Shown here: in pieces, positions 42,110 through 51,266 of the stretch
How the letters are laid out: each line of letters starts with the position of its first letter
Position numbering within the stretch: the first letter of the stretch is position 1
Origin: Mucilaginibacter boryungensis
GTDB lineage: Bacteria; Bacteroidota; Bacteroidia; Sphingobacteriales; Sphingobacteriaceae
Direction: 5' to 3'
Length of the DNA stretch: 64,000 nucleotides
NCBI RefSeq assembly: GCF_015221995.1
Contig: NZ_JADFFM010000002.1
Coordinates: forward strand, 1,302,001-1,366,000
Notes under the pieces: generated by a model
What the model was told of the DNA's origin: nothing
Seen by the model: only the letters and a program-made list of their open reading frames with translations
The model's database searches: none
Translations under genes and position numbers: made by a program

Positions 42110-43771
42110 ATGAGGCTCAGACACCTGCTATTAATTTCCTGTATATTTATTGCCGCAAACATTTCGGCACAAAACAAAAAGAAAGCAACTGCAACCCCGG
42201 TTACTGAAACCGTACCCCGCCCCAAACTGGTGGTAGGGATTGTAATAGACCAGATGCGCTGGGATTACCTTTACCGTTATTACGAACGTTATGGGCAAGG
42301 CGGCTTTAAACGCTTGTTAAACGAAGGTTTTCGTTGCGAGAATACTACCATCAATTACCTGCCCTCGGCTACTGCGGTAGGGCACTCATCTATTTTTACC
42401 GGCTCAGTCCCGGCTATACATGGCATTGCCGGTAACGACTGGGTTGACCAGCTAACGGGCAAAGCCGCTTACTGCGTGAGCGATAGCACTGTGAATAGCG
42501 TGGGCACAGCATCCGAAGAGGGTAAAATGTCGCCGCGTAACCTGTTAGCATCTACCATAACAGATGAATTGATGCTGGCCACCAACTTCCGGTCGAAGGT
42601 GGTGGGTGTTTCTTTAAAGGACAGGGCAAGCATCCTTCCGGCAGGCCATTCACCTACAGGTGCTTTTTGGTTTGACGATGCAACCGGTCGCTTTATTACC
42701 AGTACTTATTACATGCAGCAACTTCCTGCCTGGGTGAACAATTTTAATAACGCTAACGAACCAGAAAAACTGACCGCTAACGATTGGAACCCGCTTTATC
42801 CAATACCAACCTATATCCAAAGCAGTGCTGATAATTCAATTTGGGAAGGCAAATTTGCAGGCGAAACCAACACGGCATTTCCGCATAAAATAGCCGAACT
42901 TTATAAGAACCGCCACGTTACCATCCGCAGCACCCCGTTCGGCAACACGCTTACGCTTGATTTTGCAAAAGCTGCTATTGATGCTTATAAATTGGGCAAT
43001 AACGGGACTACCGATTTCCTGACCATTAACTGCGCATCTACCGATTACGTGGGTCACATGTTTGGCTTAAACGCTATTGAAACCGAGGATACCTATTTAC
43101 GCTTAGATAAGGACCTGGCCGCATTCTTCAGCAACCTTGATGCTAAAGTTGGCAAAGGCAATTACCTGGTTTTTCTTACCGCCGACCACGGGGCCACCCA
43201 TTCGGTTGAATTTGCAAAAGCGCATAACCAGCCTGGCGGGTATTGGAAACAAGTCGACTATAAAAACAAGTTAAACCAAATGCTGGAGAAAAAATTTAAG
43301 GCAGATAACCTGGTGCTGTCGGTAATAGAATATGCGGTGAATTTTAATGTGCCGAAAATTGAAGGTCAGAAACTTGACTATCAGGCTATAAAAGCAGTCA
43401 CGGTGGATTTTATGAAACGGGATCCTAACAACTTGTTTGCGGCCGATATGGATAAAATAAACGATGCAGCCATACCCGAAATTGTGCGCACAAAAATGAT
43501 AAACGGATATCATTACAAACGTAGCGGTGCGGTTATCGTTATCCCTAACGCGGGTTATTTGCAGGCTGGCCCTACAGGCACAGGCCATGGCGAATGGAAC
43601 CCCGATGATACACACATTCCGCTAATATTTATGGGCTGGAATATTAAGCCGGGCGCCAGTTATAGTGATCTGCATACAACGGATATAGCACCAACTGTGG
43701 CCGCGCTATTGCACATTCAAACACCTAACGGCGCTATCGGACAACCGATTACCGACCTGTTAAAAAACTAA
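42110..43771 (+). CDS. pafA: PafA-type alkaline phosphatase
   Basis: The 553-residue exported enzyme (signal ends ANISAQ) keeps all visible PafA catalytic residues: Asp in IVIDQMRWD, Thr nucleophile in PSATAVGHSS, Asn in GNDWVD, Lys and Arg in SLKDRAS, Asp and His in STDYVGHMFG, Asp-His in LTADHGAT and His in GTGHGEW. PafA is a calcium-tolerant phosphomonoesterase of Bacteroidota which frees phosphate from organic esters in the periplasm. It stands alone with a terminator after it. Confidence 0.93.
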   Translation: MRLRHLLLISCIFIAANISAQNKKKATATPVTETVPRPKLVVGIVIDQMRWDYLYRYYERYGQGGFKRLLNEGFRCENTTINYLPSATAVGHSSIFTGSVPAIHGIAGNDWVDQLTGKAAYCVSDSTVNSVGTASEEGKMSPRNLLASTITDELMLATNFRSKVVGVSLKDRASILPAGHSPTGAFWFDDATGRFITSTYYMQQLPAWVNNFNNANEPEKLTANDWNPLYPIPTYIQSSADNSIWEGKFAGETNTAFPHKIAELYKNRHVTIRSTPFGNTLTLDFAKAAIDAYKLGNNGTTDFLTINCASTDYVGHMFGLNAIETEDTYLRLDKDLAAFFSNLDAKVGKGNYLVFLTADHGATHSVEFAKAHNQPGGYWKQVDYKNKLNQMLEKKFKADNLVLSVIEYAVNFNVPKIEGQKLDYQAIKAVTVDFMKRDPNNLFAADMDKINDAAIPEIVRTKMINGYHYKRSGAVIVIPNAGYLQAGPTGTGHGEWNPDDTHIPLIFMGWNIKPGASYSDLHTTDIAPTVAALLHIQTPNGAIGQPITDLLKN

Positions 43772-43791
43772 AAGAGCTAATAAAGTTGAAT

Positions 43792-43829
43792 AAACCGCAT
43801 ACATTTTATAAATGTTATGCGGTTTTTTT
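43792..43829 (+). terminator. intrinsic terminator of pafA
   Basis: AAACCGCAT and ATGCGGTTT pair with an inner CATTT/AAATG stem and one bulge, followed by seven T. It lies 20 bases after the pafA stop. Confidence 0.8.
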
Positions 43830-43874
43830 ATTTGCTTTGCCTAATTCTCTTACCTATAAACCAGTTAATAAAAA

Positions 43875-44687
43875 ATGGAAGATTTCTCATTAAAGGATAA
43901 AGTAATTATAGTTACCGGCGGCACCGGCATTTTAGGCGGGGCTTTTATAAAAGGCATTGTTTCAGCAGGCGGTGCGGTAGGCATTTTGGGGCGGAACCAA
44001 CAAATTGCGCAGGAACGCGCTGACGAAATTGTAGCCGCAGGCGGCAAAGCCATTGCCCTGGTAGCCGATGTAATGAAAGAGGAAGAACTGATAGCTGCCC
44101 GCGATAAGGTTTTAGCTGCATTTGGCAGGATAGACGGACTGGTAAATGGCGCCGGCGGCAATATGCCCGGTGGTGTTGTTCAGCCTGATGCCGATGTATT
44201 TAAATTAAACATGGATGGCCTGCGCCAGGTAATGGAACTGAACCTTTGGGGCACTTTGATACCAACCCAGGTTTTTGGCGAGGCCATGGTGAAAACCGGT
44301 AAAGGCAGTATTGTAAATATATCAAGCATGGCATCGCAAAGGGTTATCACCAAGGTGCTGGGATACACCCTGGCCAAAACGGCTATCGACTCATACACCC
44401 GGTGGTTTGCGGTAGAAATGGCTAACCGGCATGGCGATAAATTGCGCATGAACGCTATTGCGCCCGGCTTTTTCCTGACCGAGCAAAACCGAACATTGTT
44501 AACCCAGCCCGATGGCGGCTATACCGACCGTGGTAACCTGGTATTAAAGCAAACGCCATTCAAACGCTTTGGCGAGCCCGATGAATTGATAGGCGCGCTA
44601 CTTTGGTTGCTAAGTGATTCATCTAAATTTGTTACCGGTACAGTAGTAAACGTGGATGGTGGTTTTGCTGTGAATAGCGGGGTGTAA
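43875..44687 (+). CDS. SDR oxidoreductase, D-mannonate oxidoreductase-like
   Basis: A 270-residue SDR with cofactor motif TGGTGILGG (14-22), NGAGG, catalytic Ser in NISSMAS and YTLAKTA for Tyr-Lys. PGFFLTEQNRTLL and QTPFKRFGEPDELIGALLWL match the fructuronate reductase-like SDR of Bacillus (YjmF/UxuB). Such enzymes turn fructuronate into mannonate in hexuronate use, which would fit the pectin-linked GH28 and GH106 genes, although these are far away. A strong terminator follows. Confidence 0.87.
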   Translation: MEDFSLKDKVIIVTGGTGILGGAFIKGIVSAGGAVGILGRNQQIAQERADEIVAAGGKAIALVADVMKEEELIAARDKVLAAFGRIDGLVNGAGGNMPGGVVQPDADVFKLNMDGLRQVMELNLWGTLIPTQVFGEAMVKTGKGSIVNISSMASQRVITKVLGYTLAKTAIDSYTRWFAVEMANRHGDKLRMNAIAPGFFLTEQNRTLLTQPDGGYTDRGNLVLKQTPFKRFGEPDELIGALLWLLSDSSKFVTGTVVNVDGGFAVNSGV

Positions 44688-44735
44688 GTACTTATTTCCC
44701 TTCGACAATAGGGGCCTTAAAATATTCGCCTACCT

Positions 44736-44768
44736 AAGAGAGACGCCATTTGCGTCTCTCTTGTTTTT
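44736..44768 (+). terminator. intrinsic terminator of the SDR gene
   Basis: AAGAGAGACGC (44736-44746) and GCGTCTCTCTT (44752-44762) make a perfect 11-bp stem with a 5-base loop and a following GTTTTTT. It lies 49 bases after the SDR stop. Confidence 0.87.
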
Positions 44769-44964
44769 TAAGGCTATGGGCAATAATAACACCGTTAATT
44801 AGCGTAAAAAAGTTACCAGGTTAAATAGTGTTAAAAACACTTCTAACTCGCGGTTTTCATCTTAATTTCATGATACTCATCTATTTTCGAATATATCATG
44901 CTGATTATCCAAGGGTTCAGTTGTGATTGGGGTAGCGTTATAGGTATTTTAATCTGATTTTGGT

Positions 44965-45783
44965 ATGCAAATCGTTAAGAGTATAATCAGCAATAACCTG
45001 GTTCACAAAAAGCATGTGAATTTAATGGGTACCCCGTTTGAGATAAGTGTGGTAGCGGCCAATAATTATTGGGCCGAGGAACGAATAGAAAGCGCAGTAG
45101 CAGAAATAAAACGTGTTGATAAACTGCTAACTACACTTGGTGCCGATAGCCAGGCAACCCTAATTAATCACAACGCTGGCGTTGCTCCCGTAAAAATTAA
45201 TGGCGAACTTTTTAAACTGATAGAACGGTCGCTTGAAATAGCCGGGCTTACACAGGGTGCCTTTGATATTACTTATGGTACCAACATGGGGTATCTAAAG
45301 GTAGAACTTAACGCTGCCGATAACACCGTATTTTTAAAAGAAAAAGGTATGCGCATTTACTTTGGTGGTATTGCCAAAGGTTATGCTGCCGACCGTGCCA
45401 AATATGTTTTGCAAATGGAAGGTGTGAGCAGCGGTGTGATTAATGCTGCCGGCGACCTGATTACCTGGGGGCTGCAACCCGATGGCAGGCAGTGGACCAT
45501 AGGCGATGCCGACCCGGACCAGCGCATGAAACCTTATGCTGATTTTAATATTAGTAATATGGCGGTGGCTACTTCGGTAAAACGTAGTGAAGACAAGGCA
45601 AATAACAGCGTGTGCGTAATGAGCACCAGCGCCGAATTGGCCGGCGCCATGACAACGCCCGTAAATATGCTGGGTATTAAGGTAGGTACCGATTTGGTTA
45701 ACCGCCTGCAGCAACTGGCCTGTGTATTTGTTGACGAATACAACCAGATGTTTGCTTCGAAATTTATGAATGCTTTAAGCTAA
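44965..45783 (+). CDS. apbE: FAD:protein FMN transferase (ApbE)
   Basis: The 272-residue protein has ApbE features: LMGTPFEISV near the start, FDITYGTNMG, FGGIAKGYAADRAKYVL, INAAGDLITWG and the metal-site region MSTSAELAGAM. ApbE attaches FMN to Ser/Thr in target proteins. No signal peptide or lipobox is seen, unlike many family members, so it may work in the cytoplasm or use a missing start. It precedes two exported proteins and a two-component system. An AACAGCG/CGCTGTT pair at 45842-45884 could form a weak terminator. Confidence 0.9.
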   Translation: MQIVKSIISNNLVHKKHVNLMGTPFEISVVAANNYWAEERIESAVAEIKRVDKLLTTLGADSQATLINHNAGVAPVKINGELFKLIERSLEIAGLTQGAFDITYGTNMGYLKVELNAADNTVFLKEKGMRIYFGGIAKGYAADRAKYVLQMEGVSSGVINAAGDLITWGLQPDGRQWTIGDADPDQRMKPYADFNISNMAVATSVKRSEDKANNSVCVMSTSAELAGAMTTPVNMLGIKVGTDLVNRLQQLACVFVDEYNQMFASKFMNALS

Positions 45784-46000
45784 AATATAAACTGATCTGG
45801 CCTGGCCGGATTAATAAAAGACCCCTCCTATTTATAATATGAACAGCGTTACCCTTAATACTTACCTATTAATGGTGCGCTGTTTTGATTAAACACCATT
45901 GATTTTTTTACAATAAACGAGGACAAAAAATCATTAAAAATTATCCCAACAAATAGTAATTATTTAATTTCAGCATGTTTTTAAGTGCGCGCGGTTTCTC

Positions 46001-46336
46001 ATGATAAAGTGGTTTGTGTATATTGTTTTTTTATTGGCATCCGCACCATGTCTGTTGTCGGCTAAAACAAAAAAAAGCCGGGATGAACATGCTATTGTGT
46101 TGTCCTATGGGCCGGTATTTTCAGAAAAGGCTTACAACAGTATTTCCGACACAATAAAAACACTTAAAGCGTCATCTAAAAACGACCCAAAGGTAAAGGA
46201 AGTGCCTAAGCCAAAAAAACAATCGAAGCCTGAAAAGGTGGAGGAAGGCGATGCTACAAAAGAAAAAGCCAAACGTCAGCGCAGGCCTGACGGTATGGAG
46301 CGCCCGCCGGAAATACCGCGACGAAATGATAACTAA
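46001..46336 (+). CDS. Small exported Lys/Pro-rich protein
   Basis: A 111-residue protein with an N-terminal hydrophobic stretch (WFVYIVFLLASAPCLLSA) and a highly charged rest: KVKEVPKPKKQSKPEKVEE, KEKAKRQRRPDGMERPPE and the ending IPRRNDN. The Lys/Pro part is probably unfolded and could bind peptidoglycan or partner proteins. It starts a four-gene run with the OMP, regulator and kinase, 21 bases before the OMP. I recognise no family. Confidence 0.65.
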   Translation: MIKWFVYIVFLLASAPCLLSAKTKKSRDEHAIVLSYGPVFSEKAYNSISDTIKTLKASSKNDPKVKEVPKPKKQSKPEKVEEGDATKEKAKRQRRPDGMERPPEIPRRNDN

Positions 46337-46357
46337 GGATAATTAAGCCCAAACCCA

Positions 46358-47236
46358 ATGAAGTACATTTGTGCCCTTGCTTTAACTATATTTTATCTGA
46401 ACGCTCATTCGGCAATTAAGCTAATGAACATACGGATCGATCATGACAGGATTAAGATTGATACTGATACAATTATACATAAGCAATCCTTATCGTTAGG
46501 AATAACGGCAGGCAGCGATGCCAGTTTCTTCGGGCGTACCAGTCCTAAACGTTACCGTTATTACACTGCCGATATGGTATACAATGCTAAATCGGGTTTC
46601 TTTGCCTATGGTACCATCTGGAAGGTATCTGGCTCGTACCCAACATTAGATGAGGTTGATGTGGGCGCCGGGTATTTATATCATATTAACAAAAACCTTA
46701 GCGGAACAGCCAGTTACAGTCACTTCTTTTTTAATCGCAATGCGCAGATAATCAAATCATTATCAAATAACAATATCGATATAAAAAACACTTATAATTG
46801 GAAGTTGTTTAAAACCAGCGTAGCCTTTGACTATTTATGGGGCAAGGCCAGCGATATTTTTGTTACGCCTGCCATTACCCGTTATTATGAAACCAAGTTT
46901 GGTATTTTCGATGATAAGGATTACCTGTCTTTCACCCCCGGCATTAGCATGATATTGGGCACACAGAACTTTGTGGAACGCTATTCGGACGATGAACGAT
47001 CGGACCCTAACCCTGAAACGGGTTTTGGGCACGATATAGATAACCTGCTTACCGCTCATGCCAACAGACAGTTTAACGTGTTAAACTATAGCTTTAAGTT
47101 ACCTATTGCTTACAACCGGCCGCATTACACTATAGAGGCTGCCACCAAATATTCTATCCCGGTAAACGTAGAAGGCCAGCTGAAAAACCACAAGGAAGTA
47201 TTTTTTAACCTGACATTTTATTACCTTTTTTATTAA
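46358..47236 (+). CDS. Outer-membrane beta-barrel protein, apbE/two-component cluster
   Basis: A 292-residue protein with an N-terminal signal (about 1-19) and barrel strands: LSLGITAGSDASFFG, YYTADMVYNAKSGFFAYGTI, TASYSHFFFN, TSVAFDYLWGKAS, YTIEAATKYSIPVNV and a last strand FFNLTFYYLFY ending in an aromatic residue. It lies six bases before the response regulator, so sensor and barrel are likely co-made. Function unknown; a role in envelope response or a metal or flavin-linked system is a guess. Confidence 0.72.
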   Translation: MKYICALALTIFYLNAHSAIKLMNIRIDHDRIKIDTDTIIHKQSLSLGITAGSDASFFGRTSPKRYRYYTADMVYNAKSGFFAYGTIWKVSGSYPTLDEVDVGAGYLYHINKNLSGTASYSHFFFNRNAQIIKSLSNNNIDIKNTYNWKLFKTSVAFDYLWGKASDIFVTPAITRYYETKFGIFDDKDYLSFTPGISMILGTQNFVERYSDDERSDPNPETGFGHDIDNLLTAHANRQFNVLNYSFKLPIAYNRPHYTIEAATKYSIPVNVEGQLKNHKEVFFNLTFYYLFY

Positions 47237-47242
47237 CAAGAC

Positions 47243-47920
47243 ATGAATGTTTTAATTGTAGAAGACGAAAAAGCATTAGCCAGCGAGCTGCAGATATTCC
47301 TGTCGGGTAATAATTACCTGTGCGAAACATGCTATGATGGTGCCACAGCCTCTGAAAAGATTGGCACTAACCAATATGATTTTATATTAATTGACCTGGG
47401 CCTGCCCGATTACGATGGCCTTGACCTGCTGAAAGAAGCAAAGCAAAGCAATCCCGAGGCTGCATGCCTGATCCTTACCGCACGTGCCGAATTGAACGAC
47501 CGTATTAAGGGATTGGATATGGGGGCCGACGACTATCTACCCAAGCCATTCTCGCTGCTGGAATTACAGAGCCGCATGCAGGCTATTATGCGCCGCAAAT
47601 TTGGCATTAAACATAATTTGGTATCGCTGGGCAATTTTGTTATCGACCTGACAGACCGTACCATTTCCTATAATAACACACTTGTAAACAGCATCACTAA
47701 AAAGGAATTCGACCTGATAGGCTACATGATATTGCACAAAAACCGTACGCTTACCCGTCCGCAATTGAGCGAGCATATATGGGGCAGCGTAGTTAATGAT
47801 GATTACGATAGCAATTATATTGATGCGCATATTAAAAATATCCGTAAAAAATTAAACGTATACGAATCTCCCGACTGGCTGGAAACCGTTAGAGGTTTAG
47901 GCTACCGGATAAACCTGTAA
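47243..47920 (+). CDS. OmpR-family response regulator
   Basis: A 225-residue two-domain regulator. The receiver has VEDEKALA, the phospho-Asp in FILIDLGLPDYDG, LTARA and LPKPFSL. The OmpR winged helix follows with SITKKEFDLIGYMILHKNRT, LTRPQLSEHIWG and ETVRGLGYRINL. It is cotranscribed with the kinase three bases downstream. It may control the exported genes before it. Confidence 0.95.
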   Translation: MNVLIVEDEKALASELQIFLSGNNYLCETCYDGATASEKIGTNQYDFILIDLGLPDYDGLDLLKEAKQSNPEAACLILTARAELNDRIKGLDMGADDYLPKPFSLLELQSRMQAIMRRKFGIKHNLVSLGNFVIDLTDRTISYNNTLVNSITKKEFDLIGYMILHKNRTLTRPQLSEHIWGSVVNDDYDSNYIDAHIKNIRKKLNVYESPDWLETVRGLGYRINL

Positions 47921-47923
47921 GTA

Positions 47924-49252
47924 TTGAAGCTTCAAACTAAACTTACATTATTCAATACCGTTTCTAAACTGGTAATAGTGCTGCTTTTTGTAGCGCTGCT
48001 GCCTAAGCTTATTAAAAGCATTAACCAAAACTATACCGATAACCGCCTGCGCAAACAGCGCGAAAAGGTGTTGCAGGTGGTACACAGCAAAGGCATAAAA
48101 TACTACATACAAAACGATGAGGCTTACGGTAGTTATACCTTGCTGAAAGAAGAATATGTGAGCTTGGATACTGTACCGGCTGGCAAATTTTTAGATACAA
48201 TAGCCAACGAACGCCGTATTGTGGAAGGCGACACCATTCAATATCGTATCTTAAGTCATACATTTAAAGTTGATAAAAGAAATTACCTGCTTGAAGTAGG
48301 TAAAAGCTTAGCTACTATTGGTGAAACCAGCGGCCCGCTGCAAAATATTGCGCTGGAGGTTTTACTGGGCATGATATTGCTGACTATTATGGCCGACATG
48401 GTTTATTCTAACTATGTATTACGCCCGTTGGGCCTGATCATTAAAACAAAGCTCCGCGGCCATAAATTCCCCAATTTTGGAGCTTACGAAAAGGTAAAGA
48501 CCACCACTACAGATTTTGAGTACCTGGACATGAGCATCCACGAAATGATTGTAATGATTGAGCGTACCTTCCAGAAAGAGCGGGAGTTTATTTCCAACGC
48601 ATCGCACGAATTAATGACGCCAATATCTATCCTGCAATCGAAGATAGAGAACATGTTTGAGCAGGATGATGTAGCCGATGAAACGAAGATACGCCTGCTG
48701 GAAATGCAGCGCATATTAAACCGCCTTAAAACGATCACCAAAACATTGCTATTAATATCACAAATTGAAAACGATCAGTTTTTGAAAGAGGATACAATAG
48801 GGATAAACGAATTGCTGCAGGATGTTTATGACGAAATATCTATCCGTCTTCAGGATAAAAATATTGAATGTGTTATAAATGTGCCGGCTGATGCCAAATT
48901 TGTTGGCGTTAATAAATTTTTACTGTTCAACCTATTTTTTAACCTGGTAAATAATGCCATTAAATACAATAAAGAGGGGGGTAAAATTACGATCAACGGT
49001 CAGCCGGTGAAGGGCGGGTTTATGATAAGTGTCGCCGATACGGGTATTGGCATTGGCGTTAAACAATTGCCGCACATTTTTAACCGCTTTAAAAAATTCC
49101 GCCAGTCGTTAGAACAGGATAGCTTTGGCCTGGGCCTGCCTATTGTAAAATCCATCGCCGACTTTCATCAAATCCATATCAATATTACATCTGAAGAAAA
49201 CATCGGAAGTACATTTGAGTTGACCTTCCCGGATGCAATGGTAGGGGTTTAA
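47924..49252 (+). CDS. Sensor histidine kinase, TTG start
   Basis: The 442-residue kinase has two membrane helices (about 13-30 and 145-168) around a sensor region of about 115 residues, then FISNASHELMTPISIL with the phospho-His, FFNLVNNAIKYN, VADTGIGIG and FGLGLPIVKSI as N, G1 and G2 boxes. The only start near the preceding stop is TTG at 47924; the next in-frame Met is about 150 residues on, past the first membrane helix. Partner of the regulator at 47243. Confidence 0.93.
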   Translation: MKLQTKLTLFNTVSKLVIVLLFVALLPKLIKSINQNYTDNRLRKQREKVLQVVHSKGIKYYIQNDEAYGSYTLLKEEYVSLDTVPAGKFLDTIANERRIVEGDTIQYRILSHTFKVDKRNYLLEVGKSLATIGETSGPLQNIALEVLLGMILLTIMADMVYSNYVLRPLGLIIKTKLRGHKFPNFGAYEKVKTTTTDFEYLDMSIHEMIVMIERTFQKEREFISNASHELMTPISILQSKIENMFEQDDVADETKIRLLEMQRILNRLKTITKTLLLISQIENDQFLKEDTIGINELLQDVYDEISIRLQDKNIECVINVPADAKFVGVNKFLLFNLFFNLVNNAIKYNKEGGKITINGQPVKGGFMISVADTGIGIGVKQLPHIFNRFKKFRQSLEQDSFGLGLPIVKSIADFHQIHINITSEENIGSTFELTFPDAMVGV

Positions 49253-49283
49253 ATAAGGTGTCACACAGCAAGTTCAGACTCTG

Positions 49284-49682
49284 TTATCCTGCACTAAGCT
49301 TACGGGAACGTGTGGGTTGCTTCAAGGATATTTTCTGTGTTATTTCATCAGCCTTAAACTGAACCATCCGCGAGATCAAGCTCACAGGCAGGGGTTTATC
49401 TAAGGGAAATTGTACCGAACCCTTGGCGTTTTTATATTCTGATATCTCTTTTTGAAATGCAATGATGGGCGATGAGCCGGGATAAAAACCAATATGTCTT
49501 TCGTACCCTGCATACCAAATTAACATTTTGCCATTCAGCTTAAAAGCGGGCATGCTATAACTAATTACCTCAACGGCGTCAGGCGCGGCCTGCTGTACGG
49601 TTTCCCGCATTTGCTGCAGCAGATCGCGGGTTGGTGTTGGGAAGCTAGCGATATACTCATCGTGGTTTTGTGGTTTGGCCAT
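49284..49682 (-). CDS. DUF1801 (YdhG-like) protein
   Basis: The 132-residue protein shows the DUF1801 core: EYIASFPTPTRDLLQQMRET, AVEVISYSMPAFKLNGKMLI and HIGFYPGSSPIIAFQKEI, then GSVQFPLDKPLPVSLISRMV. The fold resembles frataxin-like iron proteins such as YdhG/FrmA-type, but the role is not established. Single gene. Confidence 0.87.
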   Translation of the reverse strand: MAKPQNHDEYIASFPTPTRDLLQQMRETVQQAAPDAVEVISYSMPAFKLNGKMLIWYAGYERHIGFYPGSSPIIAFQKEISEYKNAKGSVQFPLDKPLPVSLISRMVQFKADEITQKISLKQPTRSRKLSAG

Positions 49683-49731
49683 GGCATTAGAGTCTTTGAT
49701 TTTAAAGATAAGCCTTTCTGCAAACAGTGCA

Positions 49732-49759
49732 AACCCCCGATCTTGACAAATCGGAGGTT
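49732..49759. terminator. candidate hairpin after the YxxxK-less SDR gene
   Basis: AACCCCCGAT and ATCGGAGGTT pair with one mismatch around an 8-base loop. It lies 36 bases beyond the SDR stop on the minus strand. The T-run is weak on that strand, so confidence is low. Confidence 0.4.
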
Positions 49760-49794
49760 CGTGTTTTTAGTGTAAACGAATTATTTACTTGCTT

Positions 49795-50532
49795 TTATAC
49801 TAAAACCGTACCGCCATCAACTATTATATTTTGGCCGGTACCAAATTGTTGCTTCATTAAATAAATAAACGCAAGGGCCACATCTTCAGCCTCGCCAATA
49901 CGTTTCACGGGCAGCTTATTGGCAACGGTATTGTATAGTGTTTCACGGTCGGCGGCTTCCATGCTATTCCATAGGTTGGTACGCACCACGCCAGGCATTA
50001 CACTGTTAACACGAATAGGAGCCAACTCTACTGCCATGGCCCTAACAAAGCCTTCCACCGCGCCACAGATGCTAGCTGCTATGCCCCAGCCGGTACCCGG
50101 CCGTAAACTGGCAATGCCGCTTGTCAAACAAACAGACCCGCCGGGATTAATCCACGGCGAACCATATTTTACGGCCGCGAAAGCGCCCCAAAACCGCAGG
50201 TTAAAAAAGGGCTTTACGCTATCTATTTCCGTTTCGGCAATGTTGTTTAACGTGAGATTTTCTCCGGCGGTATATACCAGGTGATCAAATTTGCCTATGT
50301 TTTCAAAAAAGCTTTTGATGTTGGATTCATGACTAAGGTTTATGGTATAGCCCGTGGCGGTTGGCGGTAATTCGGCTAAGGCGCTATCTATCCGTTGTTG
50401 ATTGCCGGACACAATAATCACACTGGCCCCATCGGCCGAGGCGGCTTTAGCGGTGGCCAGTCCAATACCTGAACTTCCACCCAATATAATCACCCTTTTG
50501 TTTTGTAATGATCTGTTAGTTGTTGTTTCCAT
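49795..50532 (-). CDS. SDR-family protein lacking the YxxxK pair
   Basis: A 245-residue SDR with LGGSSGIGLATAKAA (about 16-29), YTAGEN and VNSVMPGVVRTNLW, and the end IIVDGGTVLV. The catalytic region reads LTSGIASLRPG then GWGIAASICGAVEGFVRA, so the Ser is present but the Tyr and Lys of YxxxK are replaced. A group of SDR proteins with this same change exists, so it need not be broken. It may bind NAD(P) for another purpose. The Crp-like gene upstream could regulate it. Confidence 0.87.
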   Translation of the reverse strand: METTTNRSLQNKRVIILGGSSGIGLATAKAASADGASVIIVSGNQQRIDSALAELPPTATGYTINLSHESNIKSFFENIGKFDHLVYTAGENLTLNNIAETEIDSVKPFFNLRFWGAFAAVKYGSPWINPGGSVCLTSGIASLRPGTGWGIAASICGAVEGFVRAMAVELAPIRVNSVMPGVVRTNLWNSMEAADRETLYNTVANKLPVKRIGEAEDVALAFIYLMKQQFGTGQNIIVDGGTVLV

Positions 50533-50666
50533 TTGTCTTGTTTTAACAGGACAAAAGTGCGGGCTTAAAACCCCGCGGCGCTTAACATATGGTAAAAACG
50601 AAACTCATATTTTAATTTCATCAGCCACTATTGTCATAACTTCCAATGATTGATCGTCCTCATCCA

Positions 50667-51236
50667 TTACCTTCCCCGCCTAATCCTGCTTAACGATTGT
50701 GGCGTAATGCCAAGGTACGATGCAATCTCTTTTAGTGCTACACGCAATACAATATTGGGGTTTCGAGATACAAATAAATGATAACGGCTCTCCGCGTCTT
50801 CACCCTGGTAAAGGTTGTGGACGTTTACTTTTTCAATCAGGTGTTGCTGGTTTTGCTGGTCTATCACCTGTTTTAAAAAGGGCAGTTGCTGGTATAGCTG
50901 TTGAAGCGTGCTTTTGCTAATGGTTAATACTTCCGCGTTAGTACAGGCCTGTATAAAAGCCGGCATGGGTACATCTTCGTTAAAGCTATGCAAAATGGAT
51001 ACTAAGTTGTTCTCGCCATAAAAATAATGGGTAAGGTCGGTGCCCTTTTCATTGATTGACCCTATGCGGATAACTCCGCTTTCCACAAAAAACATTTCGC
51101 GGGCTACTTTATTCGGCTTGGACAAATAATCCCCCTGCTTAAACGTTTGGGGAGTGAAATATCCGGCAATTAGCTCCATATCCGCTTTGGTAAGCGGATG
51201 CAACAATTGCAGATACTTGATCAATTGGTTATCCAT
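50667..51236 (-). CDS. Crp/Fnr-family cyclic-nucleotide-binding-type regulator
   Basis: A 189-residue protein with a cNMP-type beta-roll (YFTPQTFKQGDYLSKPNKVA, FFVESGVIRIGSINEKGTD) and a C-terminal HTH (LKEIASYLGITPQSLSRIRR). The canonical cAMP phosphate-binding RxS is not seen (GENNLVSILHSFNED), so its ligand is uncertain. It lies 134 bases before the SDR gene on the same strand and may control it. Confidence 0.9.
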   Translation of the reverse strand: MDNQLIKYLQLLHPLTKADMELIAGYFTPQTFKQGDYLSKPNKVAREMFFVESGVIRIGSINEKGTDLTHYFYGENNLVSILHSFNEDVPMPAFIQACTNAEVLTISKSTLQQLYQQLPFLKQVIDQQNQQHLIEKVNVHNLYQGEDAESRYHLFVSRNPNIVLRVALKEIASYLGITPQSLSRIRRGR

Positions 51237-51266
51237 TGCCCAAATATCTGCAAAAGCAATTTAATC

